From NCBI RefSeq assembly GCF_014202475.1, contig NZ_JACHGV010000003.1, forward strand, positions 652,454-716,453: a DNA stretch of 64,000 nt, given 5' to 3'. The notes under the pieces are model-generated. The model was not told the DNA's origin. It saw only the letters and a program-made list of their open reading frames with translations, and ran no database searches. Below are positions 53,251 to 61,328 of the stretch, in pieces; the stretch's first letter is position 1, and every line of letters starts with the position of its first letter. Made by a program: the position numbers and the translations under genes. This DNA comes from Streptomyces paradoxus (GTDB lineage: Bacteria > Actinomycetota > Actinomycetes > Streptomycetales > Streptomycetaceae).

Positions 53251-54275
53251 GACGATCGGTTACCGGCCGTGCCGCGGTCTTCCGGCGACCGGTAGTGGTG
53301 GTAGGCGTGGTGCGCGGTGAAGCCCATTCCGGCGTAGAGCGCCCGCGCTCCCGCGTTGTCGGCCTCGACCTGGAGCCACGCGGCCGACGCGCCCTCGTCG
53401 AGCGCCTGCCGGGCGAGCGCGGCCATCACGGCCGTGCCGAGCCCCTGCCGCCGCAGCGCCGGATCGACCTCGACGGCGGCGAACCCGGCCCACCGACCGT
53501 CGACGACACACCGCCCGATGGCGGCCGGAGGCGCCCCCTCGGCCGCCCCGGGAACGGTCGCGAACCACACCGACGGCCCGCTCCGGAGCACCCGCAGCGC
53601 CACCTCGCTCACGCCCTTGCGCTGATACCGGGCCAGCCAGCCCTCGCCGGCCTCCCGGGACAGCGCGACCCCCGCCGGGTCACCCCGGTCGGCGATCGGC
53701 GCCAGCGGCCCGATCCACAGTTCGGCGGTCACCTCCCGCACCCAGCCCCGCCGCTCCAGCTCGGCGCAGAGCAGCTCCTGCGTGCCCTCGGCGCCGGTCG
53801 CGGTCTGGACGTAGGCGGGCAGTCCGCGCTCGCCGTACCAGCGCCGCACGGCGTCCAGGGCCTCGTCGAGCGGCAGGTCCGGCGCGCCCAGCGGCAGCAC
53901 CGAGTTGGCCCGCCGCGTGAACCCGGACGCGGCCCGCAGCTCCCACCCGCCGAGCCGCTCGCTCTCCACGGGCCGCCAGGCCCGCGCGGCGACCCGGGCC
54001 AGCTCCTCGTAGGAGGCGGCCGGACCGCGGCGACGCGCCGGAGCGGCGGGCACGATCTTGCCCGCGACCAGCGCGGATTCCGCGATGCGGACGCTCTCGC
54101 CGCTCTTCCGTGTGATCAGCAGCACACCGTTGTCCCATGATGTGAGAACACCGACCGTGTCGGTGAACTTCTCACCCGGAGCCTCATGTTCGATCAAGCT
54201 CCGTACGGAGACCCGTTTGCCCACGTCAGCAGCGGTGATACGGACCTCGAGTCGCCCGGCGGCAGAGATTTCCAC
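53247..54275 (-). CDS. GNAT acetyltransferase with N-terminal beta-barrel
   Basis: A 342-residue protein. Residues 1-75 form a small beta-rich SH3-like region (RLEVRITAADVGKRVSVR, VGVLTSWDNGVLLITRKSGE). From about 190 to the end is a GNAT domain with the acetyl-CoA motif VDPALRRQGLGTAVMAALARQ and WLQVEADNAGARALYAGMGF. Similar proteins occur throughout Actinobacteria. AGGAGGGG lies about 13 bases before the GTG, a bit far. It shares its stop with the next gene (GTGA). Substrate unknown. It is divergent from the ferredoxin gene. Confidence 0.82.
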   Translation of the reverse strand: MEISAAGRLEVRITAADVGKRVSVRSLIEHEAPGEKFTDTVGVLTSWDNGVLLITRKSGESVRIAESALVAGKIVPAAPARRRGPAASYEELARVAARAWRPVESERLGGWELRAASGFTRRANSVLPLGAPDLPLDEALDAVRRWYGERGLPAYVQTATGAEGTQELLCAELERRGWVREVTAELWIGPLAPIADRGDPAGVALSREAGEGWLARYQRKGVSEVALRVLRSGPSVWFATVPGAAEGAPPAAIGRCVVDGRWAGFAAVEVDPALRRQGLGTAVMAALARQALDEGASAAWLQVEADNAGARALYAGMGFTAHHAYHHYRSPEDRGTAGNRSS

Positions 54276-54415
54276 AGGTCAGTTCACCCCTCCTGTTCGG
54301 ATCATGCCCAGGAACGGAGATACTAGGGGCGGGCATCGACGACGCCGCGCTCCCGCGCGCCAGGCGGCGGAGCCTGAGGAGGCCCGCCAGCGCCCTATCG
54401 AGGAGGAACGACAGC

Positions 54416-54736
54416 GTGACCTACGTCATCGCGCAGCCTTGTGTCGACGTCAAGGACAAGGCGTGCATCGAGGAGTGCCCGGTCGACTGCATCTACGAGG
54501 GCCAGCGGTCCTTGTACATCCACCCGGACGAATGCGTCGACTGTGGTGCCTGTGAGCCGGTCTGCCCGGTCGAGGCGATCTTCTACGAGGACGACACTCC
54601 AGAGGAGTGGAAGGACTACTACAAGGCGAACGTCGAGTTCTTCGACGAGCTCGGTTCGCCCGGCGGAGCCAGCAAGCTGGGGCTGATCGAGCGCGACCAC
54701 CCCTTCGTCGCCGCGCTGCCGCCGCAGAACCAGTAA
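54416..54736 (+). CDS. fdxA: 7Fe ferredoxin FdxA
   Basis: A 106-residue ferredoxin with one [3Fe-4S] and one [4Fe-4S] cluster. The N-terminal site is CVDVKDKACIEECPVDCIYE and the second is CVDCGACEPVCPVEAI. The C-terminal helix (EEWKDYYKANVEFFDEL) is the classic actinobacterial/Azotobacter-type extension. GAGGAGGAACG precedes the GTG start. It transfers electrons in the cytoplasm, perhaps to P450 or other reductases. Ends before a long hairpin. Confidence 0.94.
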   Translation: MTYVIAQPCVDVKDKACIEECPVDCIYEGQRSLYIHPDECVDCGACEPVCPVEAIFYEDDTPEEWKDYYKANVEFFDELGSPGGASKLGLIERDHPFVAALPPQNQ

Positions 54737-54757
54737 GAGCGGCCCGCATTCCGTGCC

Positions 54758-54811
54758 GCCTCGGTCCCGTACGGCCCGATCAGCCCGCTGATCGCCGTAC
54801 GGGGCCGAGGC
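54758..54811 (+). terminator. long hairpin after fdxA
   Basis: An 18-bp outer stem with one G-T pair (54758-54775 with 54794-54811) plus an inner GATCAG-CCCG-CTGATC stem. GTTTG follows. It probably ends fdxA before dapC. Confidence 0.85.
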
Positions 54812-54857
54812 GTTTGCCGTGACCGGCTCGTACGTACCAGAAAGTGAGCCAGAACCC

Positions 54858-55949
54858 GTGTCCGCAGTCTCCGACCGCCTCCCCACCTTCCCCTGGGACA
54901 AGCTGACTCCGTACAAGGCCACGGCCGCCGCCCATCCGGACGGCATCGTCGACCTGTCCGTCGGCACCCCGGTCGACCCGGTGCCCGAGCTGATCCAGAA
55001 AGCGCTGGTGGCCGCGGCCGACTCGCCGGGCTATCCGACCGTCTGGGGCACGCCCGAACTGCGCGACGCGATCACCGGCTGGGTCGAGCGCCGCCTCGGC
55101 GCCCGGGACGTCACCCACCGCCACGTGCTGCCGATCGTCGGCTCCAAGGAGCTCGTCGCCTGGCTCCCGACCCAGCTGGGCCTCGGCCCCGGCGACCGGG
55201 TGGCCTACCCGCGCCTGGCCTACCCGACGTACGAGGTCGGCGCCCGGCTGGCGCGTGCCGAGTACGAGGCCTACGACGACCCGACGGAGCTGGACCCCGA
55301 CGGCCTGAAGCTCCTCTGGCTGAACTCCCCGTCGAACCCCACGGGCAAGGTCCTCTCCAAGGAGGAGCTGACCCGGATCGTCGCCTGGGCCCGCTCGCAC
55401 GGCATCCTGCTCTTCTCCGACGAGTGCTACCTGGAGCTGGGCTGGGAGGCCGACCCGGTCTCCGTCCTGCACCCGGACGTCAACGGCGGCTCGTACGACG
55501 GCATCGTCTGCGTGCACTCCCTCTCCAAGCGCTCGAACCTCGCCGGCTACCGCGCGGCCTTCCTGGCCGGCGACCCGGCGGTCCTCGGGCCGCTGCTGGA
55601 GATCCGCAAGCACGGCGGCATGATGACGTCGGCTCCGACGCAGGCGGCGGTGGTCGCGGCCCTCGGCGACGACGACCACGTCCGAGTCCAGCGCGAGCGC
55701 TACGCGTCCCGCCGTGAGCTGCTGCGCGAGGCCCTCGTCACCCACGGCTTCCGGATCGAGCACAGCGAGGCCAGCCTCTACCTGTGGGCCACCAGGGGCG
55801 AATCCTGCTGGGACACGGTCGACCACCTCGCCAAGCGCGGCATCCTCGTGGCGCCCGGAGACTTCTACGGCCCCGCGGGCGCGGAGTTCGTCCGCGTGGC
55901 GCTGACGGCGACGGACGAACGGGTCGCGGCGGCCGTACAGCGTCTGTGA
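54858..55949 (+). CDS. dapC: succinyldiaminopimelate transaminase DapC
   Basis: PLP aminotransferase of lysine/diaminopimelate synthesis, acting on N-succinyl-2-amino-6-ketopimelate. It has 363 residues in the DapC/ATP-like subgroup: FPWDKLTPYKATAAAHPDGI, GTPELRDAITGWVERRLG, then NSPSNPTGKVLS and the PLP lysine motif VCVHSLSKRSNLAGYR. GTG at 54858 was chosen; an earlier GTG at 54819 would put the start just after the fdxA hairpin. The ferredoxin-dapC order is common in Actinobacteria. Together with dapE in this window it supplies the succinylase branch. Confidence 0.9.
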   Translation: MSAVSDRLPTFPWDKLTPYKATAAAHPDGIVDLSVGTPVDPVPELIQKALVAAADSPGYPTVWGTPELRDAITGWVERRLGARDVTHRHVLPIVGSKELVAWLPTQLGLGPGDRVAYPRLAYPTYEVGARLARAEYEAYDDPTELDPDGLKLLWLNSPSNPTGKVLSKEELTRIVAWARSHGILLFSDECYLELGWEADPVSVLHPDVNGGSYDGIVCVHSLSKRSNLAGYRAAFLAGDPAVLGPLLEIRKHGGMMTSAPTQAAVVAALGDDDHVRVQRERYASRRELLREALVTHGFRIEHSEASLYLWATRGESCWDTVDHLAKRGILVAPGDFYGPAGAEFVRVALTATDERVAAAVQRL

Positions 55950-55966
55950 CCGCCGCCGGGCACACG

Positions 55967-56003
55967 GCGAAGGGGTCCGGGGGAGTTCCCCGGACCCCTT
56001 CGC
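55967..56003. terminator. terminator between dapC and the secreted small protein
   Basis: A perfect 16-bp stem (55967-55982 with 55988-56003) with loop GAGTT lies between convergent genes. Confidence 0.88.
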
Positions 56004-56021
56004 GGTCACGACGCCGACGCG

Positions 56022-56468
56022 TCAGCCGACCGGCAGGCTCTTCCCCGGCAGGGTGTCCGCGGACGGCACGCCACCCTTGGTCAGGGAGTCCGTGGGCCGG
56101 CCGCCCTTGGCCGAACCGGCCGTGTCGCCGACGAGCTGCCCGGCGGAGCCCGCCGCGTCACCGGCCGCCTTCTGCGCCACGGGGGTGGTCTCCTTGACAG
56201 TCTTGCCACCGGTCTTGCCCGCGGCCGGCACCGCCTTCTTGAGGGTCTTGCCGCCGGTGTCACCCGCGGACTCGGTGACGTTCTGAGCCGCACCGTCGGC
56301 GGTGTTGCCGGCGTTGGCCCCGTCCACGGCGGTCAGGCCCCCGAGGTTCGGGGTGGCGGGCAGCTCGGGGGCCGCGCTGGCGGAGCCGGCCGCGCCGACC
56401 CCGGCAGCCGCTCCCGCAGCGACGATCAGCGCGGCACGGGCGATCCGGCGGGTCAGGGGGAGGGACAT
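56022..56468 (-). CDS. secreted low-complexity protein
   Basis: A 148-residue protein with a clear signal peptide (RRIARAALIVAAGAAAGVGAAGSASAA) cut near residue 33. The mature part is Gly/Lys/Thr/Ala-rich and disordered: GDTGGKTLKKAVPAAGKTGG, then repeats of the GKTGGKT type and SLTKGGVPSADTLPG. AAGGAGCACC precedes the ATG. Streptomyces have similar basic secreted proteins, some labelled ATP-binding without support; no ATP motif is present. A role in the cell surface is possible but unknown. Confidence 0.65.
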   Translation of the reverse strand: MSLPLTRRIARAALIVAAGAAAGVGAAGSASAAPELPATPNLGGLTAVDGANAGNTADGAAQNVTESAGDTGGKTLKKAVPAAGKTGGKTVKETTPVAQKAAGDAAGSAGQLVGDTAGSAKGGRPTDSLTKGGVPSADTLPGKSLPVG

Positions 56469-56814
56469 GGTGCTCCTTCGACGGGAGAGAACAGTGACCT
56501 TCGTGAACTGTCCGACCGGGTCCGGCAGTTGATCGACTGGCTGTGGATCACCCCGGCTCGGACGCAGTGACTACCGCTCGAAGCCCGCGAAGGTTGCGGC
56601 GGCGCAACGTAAAGAGTTGGTAATGCGTCGCATTATCGGCTGCGGACGAAAACGGTCAAAGAGGCCTTCGCGAGAACCCCGCCGAATCCTTCCAGCCCTG
56701 TGCTCCCAAGGGTTCTCCCGGTGGCCCGGGTGAGGGTGCGAAAACCTGCGCACTCCGTCGCCGCCGGGCCGCGCGGGTAACCCCCCGGGGTGAGTCCCCG
56801 CACCCCTGCGCGAT
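56469..56814. other. 346-base non-coding gap with a perfect palindrome
   Basis: No gene is seen. The part 56590-56660 is relatively A/T rich and includes a perfect inverted repeat TAATGCG-T-CGCATTA at 56621-56635, which could be an operator. The promoter of the small secreted protein gene on the minus strand probably lies between this and its start. Confidence 0.5.
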
Positions 56815-57795
56815 CTAGCGCATCGTGACGATTCGGACCGCGTCGGCGTTCCGTTCCGCACCCGCGGTGCCCTCCGCCGAGGGCTCCCGCCACTGGCTCG
56901 CGGTGTTCCCGGCGACCCACTCCCGCCCCGCGTAGGTGACCCGGGCGATGTGCAGCTCGGAGGCGTTGGCGACGGCCCAGTGCGCCAGCTGCCAGCCGCG
57001 CTGGTCCAGGCTCCGCCCGCCGCCGGAGGGCGTGTCGGCGTCCACCGGAAGCGTGACGGTGCGCCCGCCGGAACCGTCCGCCGCGCTCGCGGAGGGGGTC
57101 GGCGTGGCCGCCGAGGAGCCGTTGACCGCGGCACCGGCCGGCTCCAGCACATCCCGCCCGAAGTCCCGCACGAGCGCGGCACGCACCCCGTCCGGGCCCG
57201 AGGCCCGCGTCGCGGCCGGGCGGCCCTCGCAGGTCAGCGTGGCCGCGGACTGTCCGGTGAGGGCGGCGGCGAGCAACGCGGCGTCCGGCTCGTGCTTGGC
57301 GTAGGCCTGCGGGAAGCCGCTGCGCTGCACGCGCTGCGCGGCGACGGTGAGCGGCAGCCGGGTGTAGCCGGGCACCTTGACCAGGTGGTCGTAGAACTCA
57401 CCGGCCGAGTACGACGGGTCCATGATCTCCTTCGGCGTGCCCCAGCCCTGCGAGGGCCGCTGCTGGAACAGGCCGAGGGAGTCCCGGTCGCCGTGGCTGA
57501 TGTTGCGCAGGGCGGACTCCTGGAGCGCGGTCGCCAGCGCGATGGTCACGGCCCGCTCGGGCAGACCGCGCGCGGTCCCCACGGCGGTGATGGTGGCCGC
57601 GTTGACCGCCTGCTCGGGCGTGAACTCGTACGACGCCCCGTCGCCCTTGCCGGAGACGACCTTGCAGCCCGGTCCGCCCGAGCCCCCGGTGACGTACTGC
57701 ACGACGAGGTACCCGGCGACCGCGAGCAGGGCCACGAGGGCGGCTCCGCATCGGAAGAGGCGGCCACGGCGCTTGGGAGAGGACTGCTCTGGCAC
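56815..57795 (-). CDS. membrane-anchored transglycosylase-like/heavy-metal-free lysozyme-fold protein
   Basis: A 326-residue protein with one N-terminal TM helix (FRCGAALVALLAVAGYLVVQYV) and an extracellular domain. ALATALQESALRNISHGDRDSLGLFQQRPSQGWGT is a lysozyme-like transglycosylase motif, shown here in parts: catalytic Glu in ALQES, then DSLGLFQQR. The C terminus has a Ser/Pro/Thr-rich linker and a small domain with RGWQLAHWAVANASELHIARV. It is divergent from dapE across an 85-base gap. No clear Shine-Dalgarno precedes GTG 57795; a TACCTT box seven bases upstream suggests a leaderless mRNA. Similar proteins are called heavy metal transporters in databases, which the sequence does not support. 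Confidence 0.7.
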   Translation of the reverse strand: MPEQSSPKRRGRLFRCGAALVALLAVAGYLVVQYVTGGSGGPGCKVVSGKGDGASYEFTPEQAVNAATITAVGTARGLPERAVTIALATALQESALRNISHGDRDSLGLFQQRPSQGWGTPKEIMDPSYSAGEFYDHLVKVPGYTRLPLTVAAQRVQRSGFPQAYAKHEPDAALLAAALTGQSAATLTCEGRPAATRASGPDGVRAALVRDFGRDVLEPAGAAVNGSSAATPTPSASAADGSGGRTVTLPVDADTPSGGGRSLDQRGWQLAHWAVANASELHIARVTYAGREWVAGNTASQWREPSAEGTAGAERNADAVRIVTMR

Positions 57796-57867
57796 GCGGT
57801 ACAAGGTACTGGAGAGTACGGAGTGGCATGTGCCGGGTGTGGAGAGTGAGGCCGGGGCCTGGCGCGT

Positions 57868-57873
57868 TAGGGT
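57868..57873 (+). promoter_or_regulatory. -10 box for a probable leaderless dapE mRNA
   Basis: TAGGGT fits the Streptomyces TAgRRT -10 consensus and lies seven bases before the dapE ATG. No ribosome site precedes that ATG. The -35 region is weak (GAGTGA at 57844-57849). Confidence 0.5.
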
Positions 57874-57880
57874 CGACGGC

Positions 57881-58960
57881 ATGGCCGACACCTCGCTTGA
57901 CCTCACGCTGGACGCCGCGGAGCTCACCGCCCGGCTCGTCGACTTCCGTTCCGAGAGCGGCACCGAGAAGCCCCTCGCCGACGCGATCGAGACCGCGCTG
58001 CGCGCCCTGCCCCACCTGACGGTCGACCGGTACGGCAACAACGTCGTCGCCCGCACGAACCTCGGGCGCTCCGAGCGGGTGATCCTGGCCGGGCACATCG
58101 ACACCGTCCCGATCGCGGACAACGTCCCCTCCCGCCTCGACGAGGACGGCGTCCTGTGGGGCTGCGGCACCTGCGACATGAAGTCGGGCGTCGCGGTCCA
58201 GCTGCGCATCGCGGCCACGGTCCCGGCCCCCAACCGCGACCTGACCTTCGTCTTCTACGACAACGAGGAGGTCGCCGCGGAGCTGAACGGCCTCAAGCAC
58301 GTCTCCGAGACGCACCCCGAGTGGCTGGAGGGCGACTTCGCGGTGCTGCTGGAGCCGTCGGACGGCCAGGTCGAGGGCGGCTGCCAGGGCACGCTGCGGG
58401 TGCTGCTGAAGACCACCGGAGAGCGGGCCCACTCGGCGCGCGGCTGGATGGGCTCCAACGCCATCCACGCGGCCGCCCCGATCCTCGCCCGCCTGGCCTC
58501 CTACGAACCCCGCTGGCCGGTCATCGACGGCCTGGAGTACCGCGAGGGCCTGAACGCGGTCGGCATCGCCGGGGGAGTGGCCGGCAACGTCATCCCCGAC
58601 GAGTGCGTCGTCACCGTCAACTTCCGCTACGCGCCCGACCGCACCCCCGAGGAGGCCGTCGCCCACGTCCGGGAGGTCTTCGCGGACTGCGGGGTCACCG
58701 GGTTCGAGGTCGTCGACCACAGCGGCGCGGCGATGCCCGGTCTGTCCCACCCGGCGGCGAAGGCGTTCATCGAGGCGGTCGGCGGCACCCCGATGCCGAA
58801 GTACGGCTGGACGGACGTCTCCCGCTTCTCGGCGCTCGGCGTCCCGGCGGTCAACTACGGCCCCGGCAACCCCCACCTGGCGCACAAGCGGGACGAGCGC
58901 GTGGAGATCGCCAAGATCCTCGCGGGCGAGGAGCGCCTGCGGAACTGGCTGACCGCCTGA
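57881..58960 (+). CDS. dapE: succinyl-diaminopimelate desuccinylase DapE
   Basis: Zinc-dependent amidohydrolase that releases meso-precursor diaminopimelate from succinyl-DAP. The 359-residue protein has the M20 motifs: AGHIDTVPI (His and Asp), GCGTCDMKSG (bridging Asp), YDNEEVAAELNG (Glu-Glu) and the dimerisation segment GERAHSARGWMGSNA. The last ligand is in NPHLAHKRDE. ATG at 57881 is used; a leaderless transcript is likely. It works with dapC in this window. Confidence 0.93.
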   Translation: MADTSLDLTLDAAELTARLVDFRSESGTEKPLADAIETALRALPHLTVDRYGNNVVARTNLGRSERVILAGHIDTVPIADNVPSRLDEDGVLWGCGTCDMKSGVAVQLRIAATVPAPNRDLTFVFYDNEEVAAELNGLKHVSETHPEWLEGDFAVLLEPSDGQVEGGCQGTLRVLLKTTGERAHSARGWMGSNAIHAAAPILARLASYEPRWPVIDGLEYREGLNAVGIAGGVAGNVIPDECVVTVNFRYAPDRTPEEAVAHVREVFADCGVTGFEVVDHSGAAMPGLSHPAAKAFIEAVGGTPMPKYGWTDVSRFSALGVPAVNYGPGNPHLAHKRDERVEIAKILAGEERLRNWLTA

Positions 58961-59079
58961 CCCCACCGGGGCGCCGTCGTGTTTACGGCGCTTCATCGCG
59001 GACATGCTCACGTCCCTCGTTCGTAACCCGCGTAGATCTACGCTGAGGTGGAAAGACAGGCACGACGGAGGGAGCGCAC

Positions 59080-59838
59080 ATGGCGACCGGCAACCCCGAG
59101 GGGAAGAAGCAGCCGCCGGAGGAAAAGCGCCTGGGGCCGGTCCTCCAGAGGCGGGACCAGGTGCAGGCCAGCACCACCGACCAGCGGCTGCTGGACGAGC
59201 GGGCCCCCTCCGACTGGGTCCACACCGACCCCTGGCGCGTGCTGCGCATCCAGTCGGAGTTCATCGAGGGCTTCGGCACGCTCGCCGAACTGCCGCCCGC
59301 GATCAGCGTGTTCGGATCGGCCCGGACGCCTGCCGACTCACCCGAGTACGAGGCGGGGGTCCGGCTGGGGCGGGGCCTGGTGGACGCCGGCTTCGCGGTC
59401 ATCACGGGCGGCGGCCCGGGCGCGATGGAGGCGGCCAACAAGGGCGCTCTGGAGGCGAAGGGCGTCTCGGTCGGCCTCGGCATCGAGCTGCCGTTCGAGC
59501 AGGGGCTGAACCCGTACGTCGACATCGGCCTGAACTTCCGCTACTTCTTCGTCCGGAAGATGATGTTCGTCAAGTACGCCCAGGGCTTCGTCGTCCTGCC
59601 CGGCGGCCTCGGAACCCTCGACGAACTCTTCGAGGCCCTCACCCTCGTCCAGACCCAGAAGGTCACGCGCTTCCCGATCGTCCTGTTCGGCAGCGACTAC
59701 TGGGGCGGCCTGGTCGACTGGCTCCGCAACACGGTGATCGCCCAGGGCAAGGCGGCGGAGAAGGACCTGCTGCTGTTCCACGTGACGGACGACGTGGACG
59801 AGGCGGTGGCGTTGGTGTCGAAGGAGGCGGGCAGGTAG
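59080..59838 (+). CDS. LOG-family protein (TIGR00730)
   Basis: A 252-residue Rossmann-like protein of the LOG (Lonely guy)/lysine-decarboxylase-like family. Signature motifs: VITGGGPGAMEAANKGA and PGGLGTLDELFEALT. Members release cytokinin bases from cytokinin riboside 5'-monophosphates or hydrolyse AMP-like nucleotides; old names such as lysine decarboxylase are wrong. The N-terminal 45 residues are polar. GGAGGGAGC precedes the ATG. The same gene follows dapE in M. tuberculosis (Rv1205 near Rv1202). Confidence 0.88.
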   Translation: MATGNPEGKKQPPEEKRLGPVLQRRDQVQASTTDQRLLDERAPSDWVHTDPWRVLRIQSEFIEGFGTLAELPPAISVFGSARTPADSPEYEAGVRLGRGLVDAGFAVITGGGPGAMEAANKGALEAKGVSVGLGIELPFEQGLNPYVDIGLNFRYFFVRKMMFVKYAQGFVVLPGGLGTLDELFEALTLVQTQKVTRFPIVLFGSDYWGGLVDWLRNTVIAQGKAAEKDLLLFHVTDDVDEAVALVSKEAGR

Positions 59839-59904
59839 GGGTCTTTTCGAGCCCGGCCTCCTGTCCGACCGTGTCGGGCGGCGGGTGGGCATAGATCCGG
59901 GGGG

Positions 59905-59925
59905 CCAGGGGGCGGAGCCCCCTGG
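59905..59925. terminator. terminator between LOG and folP2-like genes
   Basis: A perfect 9-bp stem with GGA loop (GGGGGC-GGA-GCCCCC core). This core is frequent at 3' ends of Streptomyces genes. It lies between convergent genes. Confidence 0.8.
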
Positions 59926-59933
59926 TACCTCGG

Positions 59934-60794
59934 TCAGGCCAACCCGCGCCGGGCAACGGCAGGGGCCCGATGCCCCGCGATCGTCGCCACCATCTCCAGC
60001 ACCTGCCGCGTCTCGGCGACCTCGTGCACCCGGTACACCTGCGCCCCCAGCCACGCGGACACCGCCGTCGTGGCCAGCGTCCCCACGACCCGTTCCTTCA
60101 CGGGCCGGTCCAGCGTCTCGCCCACGAAGTCCTTGTTGGACAGCGACACCAGCACCGGCCACCCCGTGGCGACCATCTCGTCCAGCCGCCGCGTCGCCTC
60201 CAGGCTGTGCCGGGTGTTCTTCCCGAAGTCATGGCCGGGATCGATCATGATCGACTCCCGCGGCACCCCCAGCGCGAGCGCCCGCTCGGCCAGCCCGACC
60301 GTCACGTCCAGGATGTCCGCCATGACGTCGTCGTACTCGATCCGGTGCGGCCGGGTCCGCGGCTCGGCCCCGCCCGCGTGCGTGCACACCAGGCCCACCC
60401 GGTACCGCGCGGCGACCTCCGCCAGCCCCGGATCGACCCCGCCCCACGCGTCGTTCAGCAGATCGGCGCCGGCCTCGCAGACGGCCTCGCCGACCTCGGC
60501 CCGCCAGGTGTCCACGCTGATGATCACGTCCGGGAACCGCCGCCGCACCTCCGCGACGAACCCGACCGTCCGGCGGGCCTCCTCCTCGGCCGTGACCTCC
60601 TCGCCCGGCCCGGCCTTGACCCCGCCGATGTCGATGATCGCGGCGCCCTCGGCGACGGCCTGCTCCACGCGCGCGAGGGCCGGCTCGTCACGGAAGGTGG
60701 CGCCCTGGTCGTAGAAGGAGTCAGGGGTGCGGTTCACGATCGCCATGATCACCGGCTCGTGCGTCCCGAATTCCCGCCTGCCCAGCCTGAGCAT
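59934..60794 (-). CDS. folP2: dihydropteroate synthase homologue (FolP2-like)
   Basis: A 286-residue TIM-barrel protein. The pterin-binding start is MAIVNRTPDSFYDQGATF, where canonical DHPS has VNxTPDSFSDGG. Next is AAIIDIGGVKAGPGEEVT, where canonical enzymes have the DVGGESTRPGA loop that binds p-aminobenzoate; here it is changed. IISVDTWRAEVG, LLNDAWGGVDP, SIMIDPGHDFGKN and PVLVSLSNKDFVG are kept. Mycobacterial FolP2 (Rv1207) has the same type of divergence and is reported not to act as DHPS. So a pterin-related but different role is likely. The AAAGG ribosome site precedes the ATG. Confidence 0.82.
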   Translation of the reverse strand: MLRLGRREFGTHEPVIMAIVNRTPDSFYDQGATFRDEPALARVEQAVAEGAAIIDIGGVKAGPGEEVTAEEEARRTVGFVAEVRRRFPDVIISVDTWRAEVGEAVCEAGADLLNDAWGGVDPGLAEVAARYRVGLVCTHAGGAEPRTRPHRIEYDDVMADILDVTVGLAERALALGVPRESIMIDPGHDFGKNTRHSLEATRRLDEMVATGWPVLVSLSNKDFVGETLDRPVKERVVGTLATTAVSAWLGAQVYRVHEVAETRQVLEMVATIAGHRAPAVARRGLA

Positions 60795-60938
60795 CCGCTG
60801 TGACCTTTCCTGGTACGTCCCGTCTTCCGCCGCCTGCGACCCTAACTGTCGGACTCGCATGGCACGATCGGAGCCTGACAACATCCGACTCGGCGGACTC
60901 CCGGGGAGTCCGATCCATCCGACCGTGGGGGCCCCGCG

Positions 60939-61328
60939 ATGGTTATGTTCCTGTTCCTGGTCGTCGCGCTCGCCGTCGTGGTCGGCGCGGTGACGCTCGC
61001 CGTGGTGGGCGGCGGCGAGAACGGCCCGCTGCCCGAGGCCGCCCCCGAGCGGCTGCGGGACCCGCTGCCCCCGGACCGCCCCGTCGACCGCGCGGACGTG
61101 GAGGGCCTGCGCTTCCCGCTCGCCGCCCGCGGCTACCGCATGGCGGACGTGGACGACGCCCTCAGCCGCCTGGGCGCCGAGCTCGCCGAGCGCGACGCCC
61201 GCATCGCCGACCTGGAGTCGGCCCTGGCCGGAGCCCGGTCGGGCCCCGCCCACGGGCCGGTGCACCCGTCCGGGGAGAACCACGTGTCCATGGACAAGCC
61301 CGCCCCCGGGAAGGAGGACCGGCCGTGA
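60939..61328 (+). CDS. DivIVA-domain membrane protein
   Basis: A 129-residue protein with an N-terminal TM helix (VMFLFLVVALAVVVGAVTLAVV) and a short coiled-coil DivIVA-like part (FPLAARGYRMADVDDALSRLGAELAERDARI, split here: FPLAARGYRMADVDDALSRL then AELAERDARIADLES). The R-G-Y-x-x-x-x-V-D motif is the DivIVA N-terminal signature. The tail is polar. Its stop overlaps tag by four bases (GTGA). M. tuberculosis Rv1209 occupies the same place. Not the polar-growth DivIVA itself; role unknown. Confidence 0.75.
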   Translation: MVMFLFLVVALAVVVGAVTLAVVGGGENGPLPEAAPERLRDPLPPDRPVDRADVEGLRFPLAARGYRMADVDDALSRLGAELAERDARIADLESALAGARSGPAHGPVHPSGENHVSMDKPAPGKEDRP

